Assembly: GCF_037478005.1 (NCBI RefSeq)
Contig: NZ_CP144164.1
Span: forward strand, 1,612,001 to 1,676,000
Length of the DNA: 64,000 bases
Direction of reading: 5' to 3'
Origin: Alteromonas sp. M12
GTDB taxonomy: Bacteria > Pseudomonadota > Gammaproteobacteria > Enterobacterales > Alteromonadaceae
Made by a program: the position numbers and the translations under genes
The notes under the pieces: model-generated
The model's input: the letters and a program-made list of their open reading frames with translations, nothing else
What the model was told of the DNA's origin: nothing
Database searches by the model: none
Shown: piece after piece, positions 55,568 to 64,000 of the stretch
Position numbering within the stretch: the stretch's first letter is position 1
How the letters are laid out: each line of letters starts with the position of its first letter

Positions 55568-58500
55568 TTAGCTTTTATTGTCAGTTACCCATGTTTGCCA
55601 TATTTGCTCAGTATTCCATTGCGCCGTCCATGCAACTATATCCTGAGCTGGCATTGGTCGGGCAATACCATAACCTTGTGCTAGGTCACAACCAAGTTGA
55701 AGTAACGTAACGCCGTGGGCAACAGTCTCTACTCCTTCGGCAATAACATTCCGATTGAAAGATTTAGCCAGGGCGACTATACCCGCGACTATGGCTCTGT
55801 CGTCAGGATCGATTAACATGTCTCGCACAAAGATTTGATCTATTTTGATTAAGTTGGCAGGTAATCTTCTTAAATAAGTGAGTGAAGAATAACCGGTTCC
55901 AAAGTCATCAATCGCAAAACTCACCCCTAAATTTATACAGTTTTTCATGGTCTCTGACGCATCTAACAGATCTTCTAAAGCACTGGTCTCTAAGACTTCT
56001 AGTTGTAATAAGTTGGGTGCAATATCAGGATAGGCAAGTAGTAGCTTTGCTAGCCGCTCAGCAAAATTATTCTGCTGAATCTGCAGTGCACCAATGTTGA
56101 CGCTAACAGGGATCACAAGATCATCTTTTTGCCATTTACCTATTTGCTGTAACGCTTCCTCAATTACCCATTCGCCAACGTCTATGCTCAGCTGATGGTT
56201 CTCAATGAAAGGTAAAAACTCCGCCGGAGACAGTAGTCCTAGTTCAGGATGCTGCCAACGAATTAATGCTTCGGCGCCAATAACTTCTCCGGTTCTCATA
56301 TTTACTTTAGGCTGGTAAAACAGCACAAACTCGCGGTTGTCTAACGCGGTTCGAATATTTTGTAACCTTTCATGACGCACCTTGATAGCATCTTCAGATT
56401 TGATATCAAATAGGTGGTAGCAGTTTTTGCCTTTTTGCTTGGCCAAATACATTGCTTGGTCAGCATGACGAATAAGTTGGTCGGCGTCGGTCTGGTCGGC
56501 AGGGTACAAAGTAACACCTATACTTGCTGAGACTTTTAGGGTGATATTGCCTAAAGTTACTGGTACGCAAGCGGCTTTTAACATCCGGTTTATGATCGGT
56601 TGGAAATCTTGTAATTGCTCCAAATCTGCTAATACGGCAACAAATTCATCACCACCGAAGCGTGATAATGTGTCGCAATCTCGCATGGCCTCTTTTAGTC
56701 GAGATGCAATAACCACTAACAAGTCATCACCTAAACTGTGCCCATGGGTATCGTTTACTTCTTTAAACCCATCCAAATCCAAAAATACGACAGCCAATAA
56801 TCTCTGATTGCGTTTGCTTTGGGAAATTGCCTGCTTTAACCGGTCTGCCAATAGTGTGCGATTGGGGAGGTTAGTTAAAACATCGTAATGGGCCATGTGC
56901 TCAAGTTTATTTTGCTGCTCTTTAAACTCGGAAATATCGGTAAATATGGCCACATAATTTTTTACATTACCATTGGCATCATTTACGGCGCTAATGGTTA
57001 GCAGTTGGGCATAAACATCATTATTCTTACGTTTATTCCAGATTTCTCCGCACCAAAAACCGTATTCTGAAATTGCTTTCCACAGCTTTTGATAGAAATC
57101 TGCAGATTGTTTATCTGATTTTAGAATGCTTGGATTTTTACCTAAAACTTCTTCTCGTGAATACCCTGTTATATTGACGAAGGTTTGATTGACGTCGATT
57201 ATATCTCCCTTAATATCGGTGATGATGATGCCTTCGCGGGCATGGGAGAAAACACTGGCAGCTAACTTGAGCTGTTCTTCAATCTGCTTATTTTTGGTCA
57301 CATCTTGGACCAGCGAAGTTACGCCAATAACAGTACCGAATTCATTTAAGATTGGTGTACTGTGCCATTCACAAATTATAACGTTGCGGTTTTTAGTGAA
57401 GTTCTCATTGGTATTACATCTGCCTCCTTTTTGATCTAGCAGTAACTGATAAACATTGATGAGTTCTTCTTCTAATTCGGGTAGCAAAATAAGATCTGAG
57501 GCATGTCTACCTATTGCCTCATTCGCAGTATAACCAAATATATTTTCTGCAGATTTGTTCCACTTAGTACAAATAAGGTTTTTATCCCAAGAAATGCAGC
57601 CAAGTGGGGTATTCTTTATGTGTTCAGAAAACTCTTTTTCACTTTTTAATAGGGATTGTTGACTTTCTTGCAGTTGTCTTTCAGCGTTTAAGCGAGTTTT
57701 GGCCATCAGCATAAAGCGGTGTTGCAATTCTATAAGCTCAGATGAACCTTGCTCAGGTATATCGGCGATATCTTTACCCAACTCTAAATCTTTTGTTGAT
57801 TGCAACAGGTTTCTTAAAGGGATAACTAAAGTCTTTTGAATACCCCAACTGGCGATGATAATCATTAAAAATACAATCAGAAGTAGCACAATACCAGTGA
57901 TGATTAAACGTGAATTGATCGCGTTAAGCTCTTCTCCGAAAGGAATACCGACGAGAATATTAATAACTTCACTATCATTGAATAGTGGCTTTTTAACAAA
58001 AATTCGCTGTTGGTTATCGACCTTAAAAGTAGAATCGTATTTTTGAAGATTACCTTGAATAATTGAAATGTCCGAACCCAGTAAGTTAGCATCAGCAGGA
58101 AAGGCGGCCAGTATTTTTTGTTCATGATCCGTTATGTACGCTACTGAATTTGGCGGTAAACGAGAATCGGAAAGTTGTTTACTCCACCAATCAAGCGAGA
58201 GCACGGCTACCGCAGCTCCAATGACATCATTATTTTGCGGATTTAAGACGGGATACGCAAAGTTAATACTGGCTACTTTCGCTGCTCTATCTACTTGATA
58301 TTCACCAATCGAAAATTGTTTATTTGCCATCGCTTGTTGGATATAAGCACGGTCAGCGACATTTATCGGTTGCTTGAGTGGTTTAGCGTTACATACCAAC
58401 TCCCCACTAGCGTTTGGTACACCAATGTTTATGTAGGTATCTTTAATTTTTACTATATCGGCTAACAACGCGCTACATTCAGCTGAATCTGGCGTTAACA

Positions 58501-58729
58501 CCGCGCTAAATGTCGCTAGGTGCTTTAAAAATTTCTCAGTTCTTTTAATCAACAAAGATTGAAAATTTGTGGTGATATCTATCGTTTTTAGTGCTTCCTC
58601 TTGGGCCTCATGAATTGCATGCTCGCGCTCAAGGATTGACATATAAACAAGAGCCAATATCCCCGGAAGAGCAACCAAAAAAATGAGTAACACTAACCTC
58701 GATTGTATTGACTTTAAAAATCGTCTCAT
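55568..58729 (-). CDS. Membrane sensor with HAMP-PAS-PAS-GGDEF-EAL (c-di-GMP)
   Basis: A 1053-residue sensor. A first transmembrane helix (about residues 11-30, LVLLIFLVALPGILALVYMS) and a second (about 275-300) flank a large periplasmic dCache-type sensor domain (HATFSAVLTP-like region to FGEELNAINSR). A HAMP region, two PAS/PAC domains (about 365-615), GGDEF (SRFGGDEFVAVL, motif 692-696) and EAL (GAEALIRW, 820-822) follow, both intact. It senses an extracellular signal and tunes c-di-GMP. It shares the neighbourhood of the PL7 alginate lyase, but the signal is unknown. Convergent with the spermidine-synthase-like gene. Confidence 0.93.
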   Translation of the reverse strand: MRRFLKSIQSRLVLLIFLVALPGILALVYMSILEREHAIHEAQEEALKTIDITTNFQSLLIKRTEKFLKHLATFSAVLTPDSAECSALLADIVKIKDTYINIGVPNASGELVCNAKPLKQPINVADRAYIQQAMANKQFSIGEYQVDRAAKVASINFAYPVLNPQNNDVIGAAVAVLSLDWWSKQLSDSRLPPNSVAYITDHEQKILAAFPADANLLGSDISIIQGNLQKYDSTFKVDNQQRIFVKKPLFNDSEVINILVGIPFGEELNAINSRLIITGIVLLLIVFLMIIIASWGIQKTLVIPLRNLLQSTKDLELGKDIADIPEQGSSELIELQHRFMLMAKTRLNAERQLQESQQSLLKSEKEFSEHIKNTPLGCISWDKNLICTKWNKSAENIFGYTANEAIGRHASDLILLPELEEELINVYQLLLDQKGGRCNTNENFTKNRNVIICEWHSTPILNEFGTVIGVTSLVQDVTKNKQIEEQLKLAASVFSHAREGIIITDIKGDIIDVNQTFVNITGYSREEVLGKNPSILKSDKQSADFYQKLWKAISEYGFWCGEIWNKRKNNDVYAQLLTISAVNDANGNVKNYVAIFTDISEFKEQQNKLEHMAHYDVLTNLPNRTLLADRLKQAISQSKRNQRLLAVVFLDLDGFKEVNDTHGHSLGDDLLVVIASRLKEAMRDCDTLSRFGGDEFVAVLADLEQLQDFQPIINRMLKAACVPVTLGNITLKVSASIGVTLYPADQTDADQLIRHADQAMYLAKQKGKNCYHLFDIKSEDAIKVRHERLQNIRTALDNREFVLFYQPKVNMRTGEVIGAEALIRWQHPELGLLSPAEFLPFIENHQLSIDVGEWVIEEALQQIGKWQKDDLVIPVSVNIGALQIQQNNFAERLAKLLLAYPDIAPNLLQLEVLETSALEDLLDASETMKNCINLGVSFAIDDFGTGYSSLTYLRRLPANLIKIDQIFVRDMLIDPDDRAIVAGIVALAKSFNRNVIAEGVETVAHGVTLLQLGCDLAQGYGIARPMPAQDIVAWTAQWNTEQIWQTWVTDNKS

Positions 58730-58854
58730 GTTTATCTAATTAAATCCAAAATAGGTAACCACAGCGCAAGGTTTCAAACTTTATATACATAGAATTGTAC
58801 AGCATATAAGAAAGAATATATTTTTCTTTGGTTTTAGTGGAATCTTGGTCGTCA

Positions 58855-58895
58855 CAAAAAGCCTCAATATTTTATCTAAATGAAATATTGAGGGC
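58855..58895 (-). terminator. Rho-independent terminator after the DUF1499 gene
   Basis: Stem CCTCAATATTT with AAATATTGAGG (11 bp, perfect; 58862-58872 and 58883-58893) with a ten-base loop. Read on the minus strand, it is followed by CTTTTTG, so it ends the DUF1499 transcript. Confidence 0.85.
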
Positions 58896-58905
58896 TTAAT
58901 TTGTT

Positions 58906-59613
58906 TTATAGATGACTCTTGATTGTAGCGATGAGTTGTTCAATTCGCTCAGCATTTTTGCCGAGATCACTTCTACCAACACGGGATTTGCTGCGGATAT
59001 CAACAATGGTGTCTGGTCCTTTACTAGCAATGCGAACAACCACATCATCTTTGAAGCCAAACCAGGCTGTAGTATCTGTTGCTTCAATAATACCTAATGT
59101 TTTGTCAGCATTAACCAATTCCCAACCTAAATCTTTAATGGCAGCTTCTGTAGCACTGAAGACTTGCAAACTAGGCTGAGAGAATGTTTGAGGGGTTAAT
59201 TGCGGGTAGGCTTCTCGTTGTTGTTTAGCCGTTTCTTCACCGGCGTACTCAACTGGATTAGGCGCATCTGCACGTAAGTCTGCTATGGCGATAAATTGAG
59301 GAGGATTGCTAAGATCAGTTGAAATATCATGAATCGGAGGTACAGATTTAGCTTTATTCATAATGCTAAGGGGTAAACCAACGGCAACTAATGCCAAAAC
59401 AGCAGATACTGTTACACTTGCCCAACTGATGTTTTTACGTAAAAAAATCACTTGAATTAAAATCAGAATAATTGCCCCAACACCGGCGAAAACTCCGTAG
59501 CGCAATGCTGTAAAAGCTGGACCGAGCTCTAAAATTCCATATTTGTATAACGGGCCAGGTAGTGCAACAAGTAAAATAGCGAGAAAGCTAATGAGGCTAA
59601 CCAAGGTCTTCAT
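58906..59613 (-). CDS. DUF1499 membrane protein
   Basis: A 235-residue inner-membrane protein with three hydrophobic segments in the first 85 residues (LISFLAILLVALPGPLYKYG first) and a soluble C-terminal DUF1499 domain (LGIIEATDTTAWFGFKDDVV, then RSKSRVGRSDLGKNAERIEQ). DUF1499 proteins are of unknown function; a few have lipid or starch-granule links in plants. I start at MKTLVSL (59613), because GGAG lies eight bases before it; an earlier ATG at 59673 adds 20 residues without a good ribosome site. Transcribed away from the sterol desaturase gene. Confidence 0.82.
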   Translation of the reverse strand: MKTLVSLISFLAILLVALPGPLYKYGILELGPAFTALRYGVFAGVGAIILILIQVIFLRKNISWASVTVSAVLALVAVGLPLSIMNKAKSVPPIHDISTDLSNPPQFIAIADLRADAPNPVEYAGEETAKQQREAYPQLTPQTFSQPSLQVFSATEAAIKDLGWELVNADKTLGIIEATDTTAWFGFKDDVVVRIASKGPDTIVDIRSKSRVGRSDLGKNAERIEQLIATIKSHL

Positions 59614-59740
59614 AGTGAGTACTCCGATCTTATTGTAATATCCATGTTTTATAGCCTTATGATATATGAACAAATAGGTACGGTCAGTAATTGTTTTAGA
59701 CTTAGTTTTGAAATCTGTTTAACAATGGTATTGAATCAAT

Positions 59741-60550
59741 ATGCAAAATGAAGCATGGCTGCGAATGGGTAGCTTTTTAACGGTCTTAGTGATCATGATG
59801 TTGTGGGAGGCGATATTGCCCAATCGGGTATCTCCTGTAGCGCGATCGAAAAGATGGCTCAGCAACTTTTTTTTGGTGTTCTGTGGTGCACTTGTGGGGC
59901 GGCTATTCGTTCCTGCCGGGCTGGCAGTTGTCGCTATTTTCGCTGATAACATGCAATTTGGTTTACTTAATATTCTAAGTATGCCCGATTGGTTGGTGAT
60001 TTCGCTGGCCGTGATTATGCTAGATTGTTTGATTTACTGGCAGCACCGTTTATTCCATCGAGTGCCTATTTTATGGCGTTTACACAAAGTTCACCATGCC
60101 GATCCCCATTTAGATGCTTCTACTGGATTGCGTTTTCACCCGATTGAAATAGCCCTAAGTTTATTGGTTAAGGCTCTGGGGATTTTAATCTTAGGCGTGC
60201 CGGTTGAGGCGATTTTAATCTTTGAGATATTGCTCAATGGAAGTGCGATTTTTAATCACAGCAATATTAAATTGCCCAGTTGGTTAGAATGGCCTTTGCG
60301 TAAATTGGTGGTTACCCAAGCCATGCATCGTATTCATCATAGCCAGGTAGTGAAAGAGACTGATAGCAACTATGGCTTCTGTTTGTCTATCTGGGACCGT
60401 CTTTTTAATAGTTACACTAAACAAGCCGAAGCAGGAGACGATGGGCTAAAATTGGGATTAAAAGACTACCCCAATGAGTCTAGCAATACAGGTATTGGAA
60501 CTGTGCTGTTAATGCCTTTTCGGGATAAACCTAGCAACCATAGTGATTAA
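59741..60550 (+). CDS. Sterol desaturase/fatty acid hydroxylase family protein
   Basis: A 269-residue integral membrane di-iron enzyme with four hydrophobic segments. The three histidine boxes are complete: HRLFH (about 110), HKVHH (about 123) followed by ADPHLDASTGLRFHP, and AMHRIHHS (about 195). Members hydroxylate or desaturate sterols, fatty acyl chains or carotenoid-like lipids; the substrate here is unknown. The gene ends by overlapping the convergent CDP-alcohol phosphatidyltransferase gene by four bases. Confidence 0.9.
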   Translation: MQNEAWLRMGSFLTVLVIMMLWEAILPNRVSPVARSKRWLSNFFLVFCGALVGRLFVPAGLAVVAIFADNMQFGLLNILSMPDWLVISLAVIMLDCLIYWQHRLFHRVPILWRLHKVHHADPHLDASTGLRFHPIEIALSLLVKALGILILGVPVEAILIFEILLNGSAIFNHSNIKLPSWLEWPLRKLVVTQAMHRIHHSQVVKETDSNYGFCLSIWDRLFNSYTKQAEAGDDGLKLGLKDYPNESSNTGIGTVLLMPFRDKPSNHSD

Positions 60551-61164
60551 TCTTTGGTTGCTAGCAAAGTGTTATAACCTACCCAGATGCGAATAATTGC
60601 CGTTAACCAGCAAATGACCGCAAACACACTGGCGATCAGTACAAAATGAGTGGGCAACAAACAAAATAGACACAAGACCAAAATCGTTTCAAAACCCTCT
60701 GCTAGGCCACCCATATAATGTAAGCTTTTTTGTGGATAGTTAGGACTGTCGATGCCATGTTTGCTAGCCATAATGGCAAAGGCTAAAAAGCTCCCCCCAG
60801 TGGCCATAAAAGACAACATTAGAAAACTGCCAGCAATTGCATTTTCCAGTGGATTGACACATACAAATGCAAAAACAATGGCAGAATAAAAAATAAAATC
60901 TAAGGTAATATCTAAAAAACCACCGGCGTCAGAAGGGGCCGTTTCTCTGGCGATAGCGCCGTCCAATCCATCTCCTAATCGGTTTAACAAAATTAAACTT
61001 AATGCCACATAATAGTGCTCGAACATAATCGCCGGTATCGCTAACATTCCAACTATAAAACCCACAAAGGTTACTGAGTCTGCAGTAATACCCCATTTAA
61101 TTAGCCGTTTCGCTAGGCAACAAAGAGGTTTTTTCAAAAGCCGATTTAATAGAGGGTCAATCAT
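60547..61164 (-). CDS. ynjF: CDP-alcohol phosphatidyltransferase family (YnjF-like)
   Basis: A 205-residue membrane enzyme of phospholipid head-group transfer. The catalytic signature DG(x)2AR(x)8G(x)3D(x)3D is present: GDGLDGAIARE, then SDAGGFLDITLDF, with six hydrophobic segments around it. The final product is not known; E. coli ynjF is a relative, also next to ynjB-ynjC-ynjD. It lies 68 bases downstream of the ATP-binding gene on the same strand. The ynjE rhodanese gene found between ynjD and ynjF in E. coli is absent here. Confidence 0.85.
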   Translation of the reverse strand: MIDPLLNRLLKKPLCCLAKRLIKWGITADSVTFVGFIVGMLAIPAIMFEHYYVALSLILLNRLGDGLDGAIARETAPSDAGGFLDITLDFIFYSAIVFAFVCVNPLENAIAGSFLMLSFMATGGSFLAFAIMASKHGIDSPNYPQKSLHYMGGLAEGFETILVLCLFCLLPTHFVLIASVFAVICWLTAIIRIWVGYNTLLATKD

Positions 61165-61232
61165 GGTTTACCTTGTTATTAGTGGTTTTCACTTATGAAT
61201 GGCTTATCATTTTTTTAAAAGTGAATTTATTA

Positions 61233-61895
61233 TTATAGACTGCGATAAAAATCAGCTAAGTCTAAGTGTTGGGCTTGTGCAGGAATATTATCTAGGTCGT
61301 GACTGACCATAATAGTTGGCACTCCTCGAGTTTGAAGTTGCGCAAATGCCCATTGACTCACTTGGGCGCTGGTTTTCGGATCCAGTGCTGCAAAAGGTTC
61401 GTCCATTAGCAGTGCTTTTGGCTCATTTGCCAGTGCTCTTACTAACCCCACTCTTGAGCGTTCGCCACCACTTAGTTGTTCAACGTAATGCTTGGCGACG
61501 TAACCCATATCAATTTTATTTAGCATGGCTAAAGCTAGGTCACGACGTTGATGCTTATTTAATTTATTAGGGGGTTGGTTTGTTGGATGCTTAGGTAGAG
61601 CAAAACAAATGTTATCTAGCACGGTTAAATGAGGGAATAGATGTACATCTTGCATCAACAAACCTATACGGCGCTGTTCTATCTTGACAGCGTTAAGCTG
61701 CACATCGTTCAAGGTTATATCACCACTGACTTTAGCATGCTCTGGTGTGTCTCCTAACAGCCAGTGCAAAAAAGTAGATTTTCCCATACCACTTGGGCCA
61801 GTCAATACCAACAACTCGCCGTTTTTAAGGCGTATTTCTGGAAGTTCGATGCATCCGTTTTCCATAAAAATTTTACAGTGGCTAATGTGTAACAT
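61233..61895 (-). CDS. ynjD: ABC transporter ATP-binding protein (YnjD-like)
   Basis: A 220-residue ATPase. Motifs: Walker A TGPSGMGKSTFLHWL, Q-loop LLMQDVHLFPHLTV, ABC signature LSGGERSRVGLVRALA, Walker B ALLMDEPFAALD, and H-loop VSHD. It powers import with the permease upstream. The ATG at 61895 (MLHISHCKIF) has GGGGA about seven bases before it and overlaps the permease stop by 14 bases; a GTG at 61913 is also in frame. The substrate class is that of the thiamine/ferric-type importers, but the true ligand is unknown. Confidence 0.9.
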   Translation of the reverse strand: MLHISHCKIFMENGCIELPEIRLKNGELLVLTGPSGMGKSTFLHWLLGDTPEHAKVSGDITLNDVQLNAVKIEQRRIGLLMQDVHLFPHLTVLDNICFALPKHPTNQPPNKLNKHQRRDLALAMLNKIDMGYVAKHYVEQLSGGERSRVGLVRALANEPKALLMDEPFAALDPKTSAQVSQWAFAQLQTRGVPTIMVSHDLDNIPAQAQHLDLADFYRSL

Positions 61896-63537
61896 CGAAA
61901 CTTCCCCGGACACGTTGTGCCATTATACTGGCGGTAAAAAAGGCAATAAAAGGCAATGAAGCTTGAACTAACATATAGATCGCAGTGATATTTTGTTCGT
62001 TACCAGAGGCTATCGCAACCGCTTCAGTAGTGATTGTGGTCACGCGGCCGGCTCCGATCATTAAAGTTGGAATATATTGGGCAACACTGACGGAAAAAGC
62101 GATCGCTAGAGCACTTAACATTGCGGGTCGCAGCAACATCATGCGAATTTTCCAAAATTGTTGCCAGTAATTGTATCCAAAGCTGGCGGCGACTAATTCA
62201 AAATGGCGATCCAGACTCTGAAACGGGCCGCGCAACACAAGGTAGCTATAAGCAAAGGTGAAGGGCAGGTGTGACAGGATTATCCAACCGCTATGATAAC
62301 CGCCATTCAAAGCTGTATGTGATATTTGCCAACCATATACCATGCCCAGTTGCGGTAAAAGAATCGCCATTAACCAAATATAATCGGGCAAATAAACTGT
62401 GCTTTGACGTTGTAGCTCCAAGGCTAAAATTGCCATGAACACACCTATGACACCACTTAATAAAGCAATGTAGAGGCTGTTCAATAACGGCCCTTGCATA
62501 AAAAACCATTCGTCTTGCCATAATCTGAAAGACCAATTTACGCTGCTTAAGGTGTTAATTGTTCCTTGATTGTTCCAGCCTAACGACCAGACCAAAAAAG
62601 TCACTAAAATAGCAAGGGTTAACAGACTAAAAAAACCTAACCAATGGGTAAATAGACGGCTAATTCGAACGATTTTTAAATTAGTTCCTTTTACTGCGTG
62701 ATTGCGTAAACGTTTGACTGCCCACCATTCATGCAGATAAATGCCGACAATTAAAAGAGCTAACAAAACTAAAAGTACAAGATTACCAACAAAAGCCAAG
62801 GTTTGTTGTTCAGCAGTAAAACCGGTCTGCCAGTTATATAGCACGACAGCATAAAGTTCCGGAATATTAGGGCCTACCAATAAACTTATATCTAACACGG
62901 ACAAGGAATAGGCCATAGCGGCGAGCAACGCTAAACGTGATTGTTTTAAGATGATAGGAAATACCAACAGCCACCAACTAGCACTTTCGCTGTGTCCTAG
63001 AGCTCTGCCTTGTAACAACCAATTTTTAATCGCTAACTGACGGCCTAAGGCACTGAATATTAATAAAAAGAATGGAACTTCTTTAATACTGATTGCGAAC
63101 AACATTGTGACTAAGCTTTTGTGTGGTAAACCTAGCCATTGTGGTGGGTAATAGCCAAATACTCCCCAAAGGGAGGACCACAGCATACCACCAGAACTAA
63201 ATAAATAAACTAAACCCAAGGCAACGGCTAAATGAGGTAACGATAATAGCGGGGCGAGTCGCTTTTCTAGCGCTTGCCAACGAGGGTTAAAACGATATTG
63301 ACTGTACACCATAAACGCAATGTAAAGCGCCAATAAAGGAGCAAGTAACGATAACGCCAGCGTGCTTAATACCGTAGATGCTAAGCCGTTGTATGCAAAA
63401 AAACGCGCTATATCATTCCAAGATATAGCGACTGAAGGCCATATACCGACGATGATTCCAAATAGGGGAAGTCCTGCCACTAATGTAACAATCAACCAGC
63501 CGGTACTAAGCGTTAAGCGCCGTATTTTTGTTGCCAT
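61882..63537 (-). CDS. ynjC: ABC transporter permease, fused two-domain (YnjC/ThiP-like)
   Basis: A 551-residue inner-membrane permease with about 12 hydrophobic segments in two homologous halves, as in ThiP and FbpB-type proteins. The EAA loops are degenerate but recognisable (GRALGHSESASWWLLVFPII in the first half, ELVAASFGYNYWQQFWKIRM in the second). It starts 25 bases inside the end of the upstream ynjB gene. It pairs with the ATPase and binding protein on either side. Confidence 0.88.
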   Translation of the reverse strand: MATKIRRLTLSTGWLIVTLVAGLPLFGIIVGIWPSVAISWNDIARFFAYNGLASTVLSTLALSLLAPLLALYIAFMVYSQYRFNPRWQALEKRLAPLLSLPHLAVALGLVYLFSSGGMLWSSLWGVFGYYPPQWLGLPHKSLVTMLFAISIKEVPFFLLIFSALGRQLAIKNWLLQGRALGHSESASWWLLVFPIILKQSRLALLAAMAYSLSVLDISLLVGPNIPELYAVVLYNWQTGFTAEQQTLAFVGNLVLLVLLALLIVGIYLHEWWAVKRLRNHAVKGTNLKIVRISRLFTHWLGFFSLLTLAILVTFLVWSLGWNNQGTINTLSSVNWSFRLWQDEWFFMQGPLLNSLYIALLSGVIGVFMAILALELQRQSTVYLPDYIWLMAILLPQLGMVYGWQISHTALNGGYHSGWIILSHLPFTFAYSYLVLRGPFQSLDRHFELVAASFGYNYWQQFWKIRMMLLRPAMLSALAIAFSVSVAQYIPTLMIGAGRVTTITTEAVAIASGNEQNITAIYMLVQASLPFIAFFTASIMAQRVRGSFDVTH

Positions 63538-64000
63538 TGATCTTCAATAACTTGTTGCCATGAGCTATGCAGTTCTTGTTGCGAGGGGAGCGTTGATGCG
63601 GGATCTAATAACGGCCTAATCACCGCAGGATCACCCCAACTGCCATGTAATTTTTGATTCTGTGCTTCTTCACTTAATAAGAAGTTGATCACAACCTTTG
63701 CCCCTGATGGGCTTTGTGCGCCCTTTGGAATAGCCAAATTGTGGCTGTTAGTAATAGCGCCTTGAGTGAAATATAAACGTTGTGCCGAGACCGATATGCG
63801 CTTTTCCTGCTGCTCTTTGTTTAATTGATTTGGATTGAAACTGACGGCCATATCCAATTTGTTTTGTTGAAACAGCAAAAGTTGCTCGGTGTTTGAACTC
63901 GGAAAGGCACGACCTTGTTGCCAGATTAATGGATGCAATTGGTCTAAATATTCCCACAGCAGGGGGAGTAGTTTTGTTTGGGCTTCTGGGGTTGCGAATT
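63513..64000 (-). CDS. ynjB: ABC transporter substrate-binding protein (YnjB-like), cut by window end
   Basis: C-terminal part of a periplasmic solute-binding protein. The frame is open to the last base of the window (it reads EAQTKLLPLLWEYLDQLHPL before the first in-frame TTG at 63938), so the start and leader are beyond the window. Visible elements are the PLIWQQGRAFPSSNTEQLLL segment, GAITNSHNLAIPKGAQSPSG, and INFLLSEEAQNQKLHGSWGD near the end. It resembles E. coli YnjB in sequence and in its ynjB-C-D order. Its last 25 bases overlap ynjC. Confidence 0.85.
   Translation of the reverse strand, partial: FATPEAQTKLLPLLWEYLDQLHPLIWQQGRAFPSSNTEQLLLFQQNKLDMAVSFNPNQLNKEQQEKRISVSAQRLYFTQGAITNSHNLAIPKGAQSPSGAKVVINFLLSEEAQNQKLHGSWGDPAVIRPLLDPASTLPSQQELHSSWQQVIEDQWQQKYGA

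Overview
The window looks like chromosomal DNA of a marine gammaproteobacterium of the Alteromonadales, most like Glaciecola, Paraglaciecola or Aliiglaciecola. The evidence is AT-rich DNA, E. coli-like gene blocks (yoaA-tsaB-slp-fadD-rnd, ycgL-ycgM-ycgN, dsbB/nhaB/fadR, ynjB-C-D-F), and lipoprotein polysaccharidases for algal polymers (PL7 alginate lyase, GH9 glucanase). The genus is an inference. I see no rRNA, tRNA, CRISPR array, transposase or prophage gene.

Layout. 1-4.9 kb: a cut HIT-family gene, YbjQ, DUF2244, a TSUP permease, FdhD, a GH13 amylase-like gene broken by a one-base frameshift, and an isochorismatase-like hydrolase. 4.9-8.2 kb: DUF3859, a lipoprotein amidase, and a two-gene unit of an acidic lipoprotein and a 57-residue membrane protein. 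8.6-19.1 kb: yoaA, tsaB, a Gln-rich small protein, slp, an alpha/beta hydrolase, fadD, rnd, ycgL, an MltB-type transglycosylase, ycgM and ycgN. 19.1-25.4 kb: dsbB, nhaB, fadR, two phasins and a patatin lipase. 25.8-36.6 kb: DUF445, an orphan ParA, a TetR with a wax-ester synthase/DGAT, an unknown protein, a GMC oxidoreductase, and a TetR facing a dienoyl-CoA isomerase plus fadH. 36.6-42.8 kb: a 95-bp tandem repeat, sodB, grxD, bfd, a 2-Cys peroxiredoxin, a Yip1 protein, metR and a CidA/LrgA-LrgB pair. 43-58.7 kb: GH9 glucanase, two GGDEF-EAL proteins, a heavy-metal RND efflux operon with DUF3240 and a divergent membrane-anchored LuxR protein, PL7 alginate lyase and a spermidine-synthase-like protein. 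58.9-64 kb: DUF1499, a sterol desaturase-like hydroxylase and the ynj-type ABC importer, which runs off the window end.

How the genes fit together. Lipid metabolism dominates: activation (fadD), control (fadR with candidate operators at fadR and fadD), breakdown of unsaturated fatty acids (isomerase plus fadH under a TetR with a near-perfect palindromic operator), storage (wax ester/TAG synthase, phasins) and lipid hydrolysis (patatin). A second theme is oxidative stress and iron (sodB, grxD, bfd, peroxiredoxin). A third is algal polysaccharide use next to c-di-GMP signalling.

The least conventional locus is the metal-efflux operon with its membrane-tethered LuxR-type protein and an 18-bp perfect palindrome between them. 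I found no wholly new defence or mobile system.
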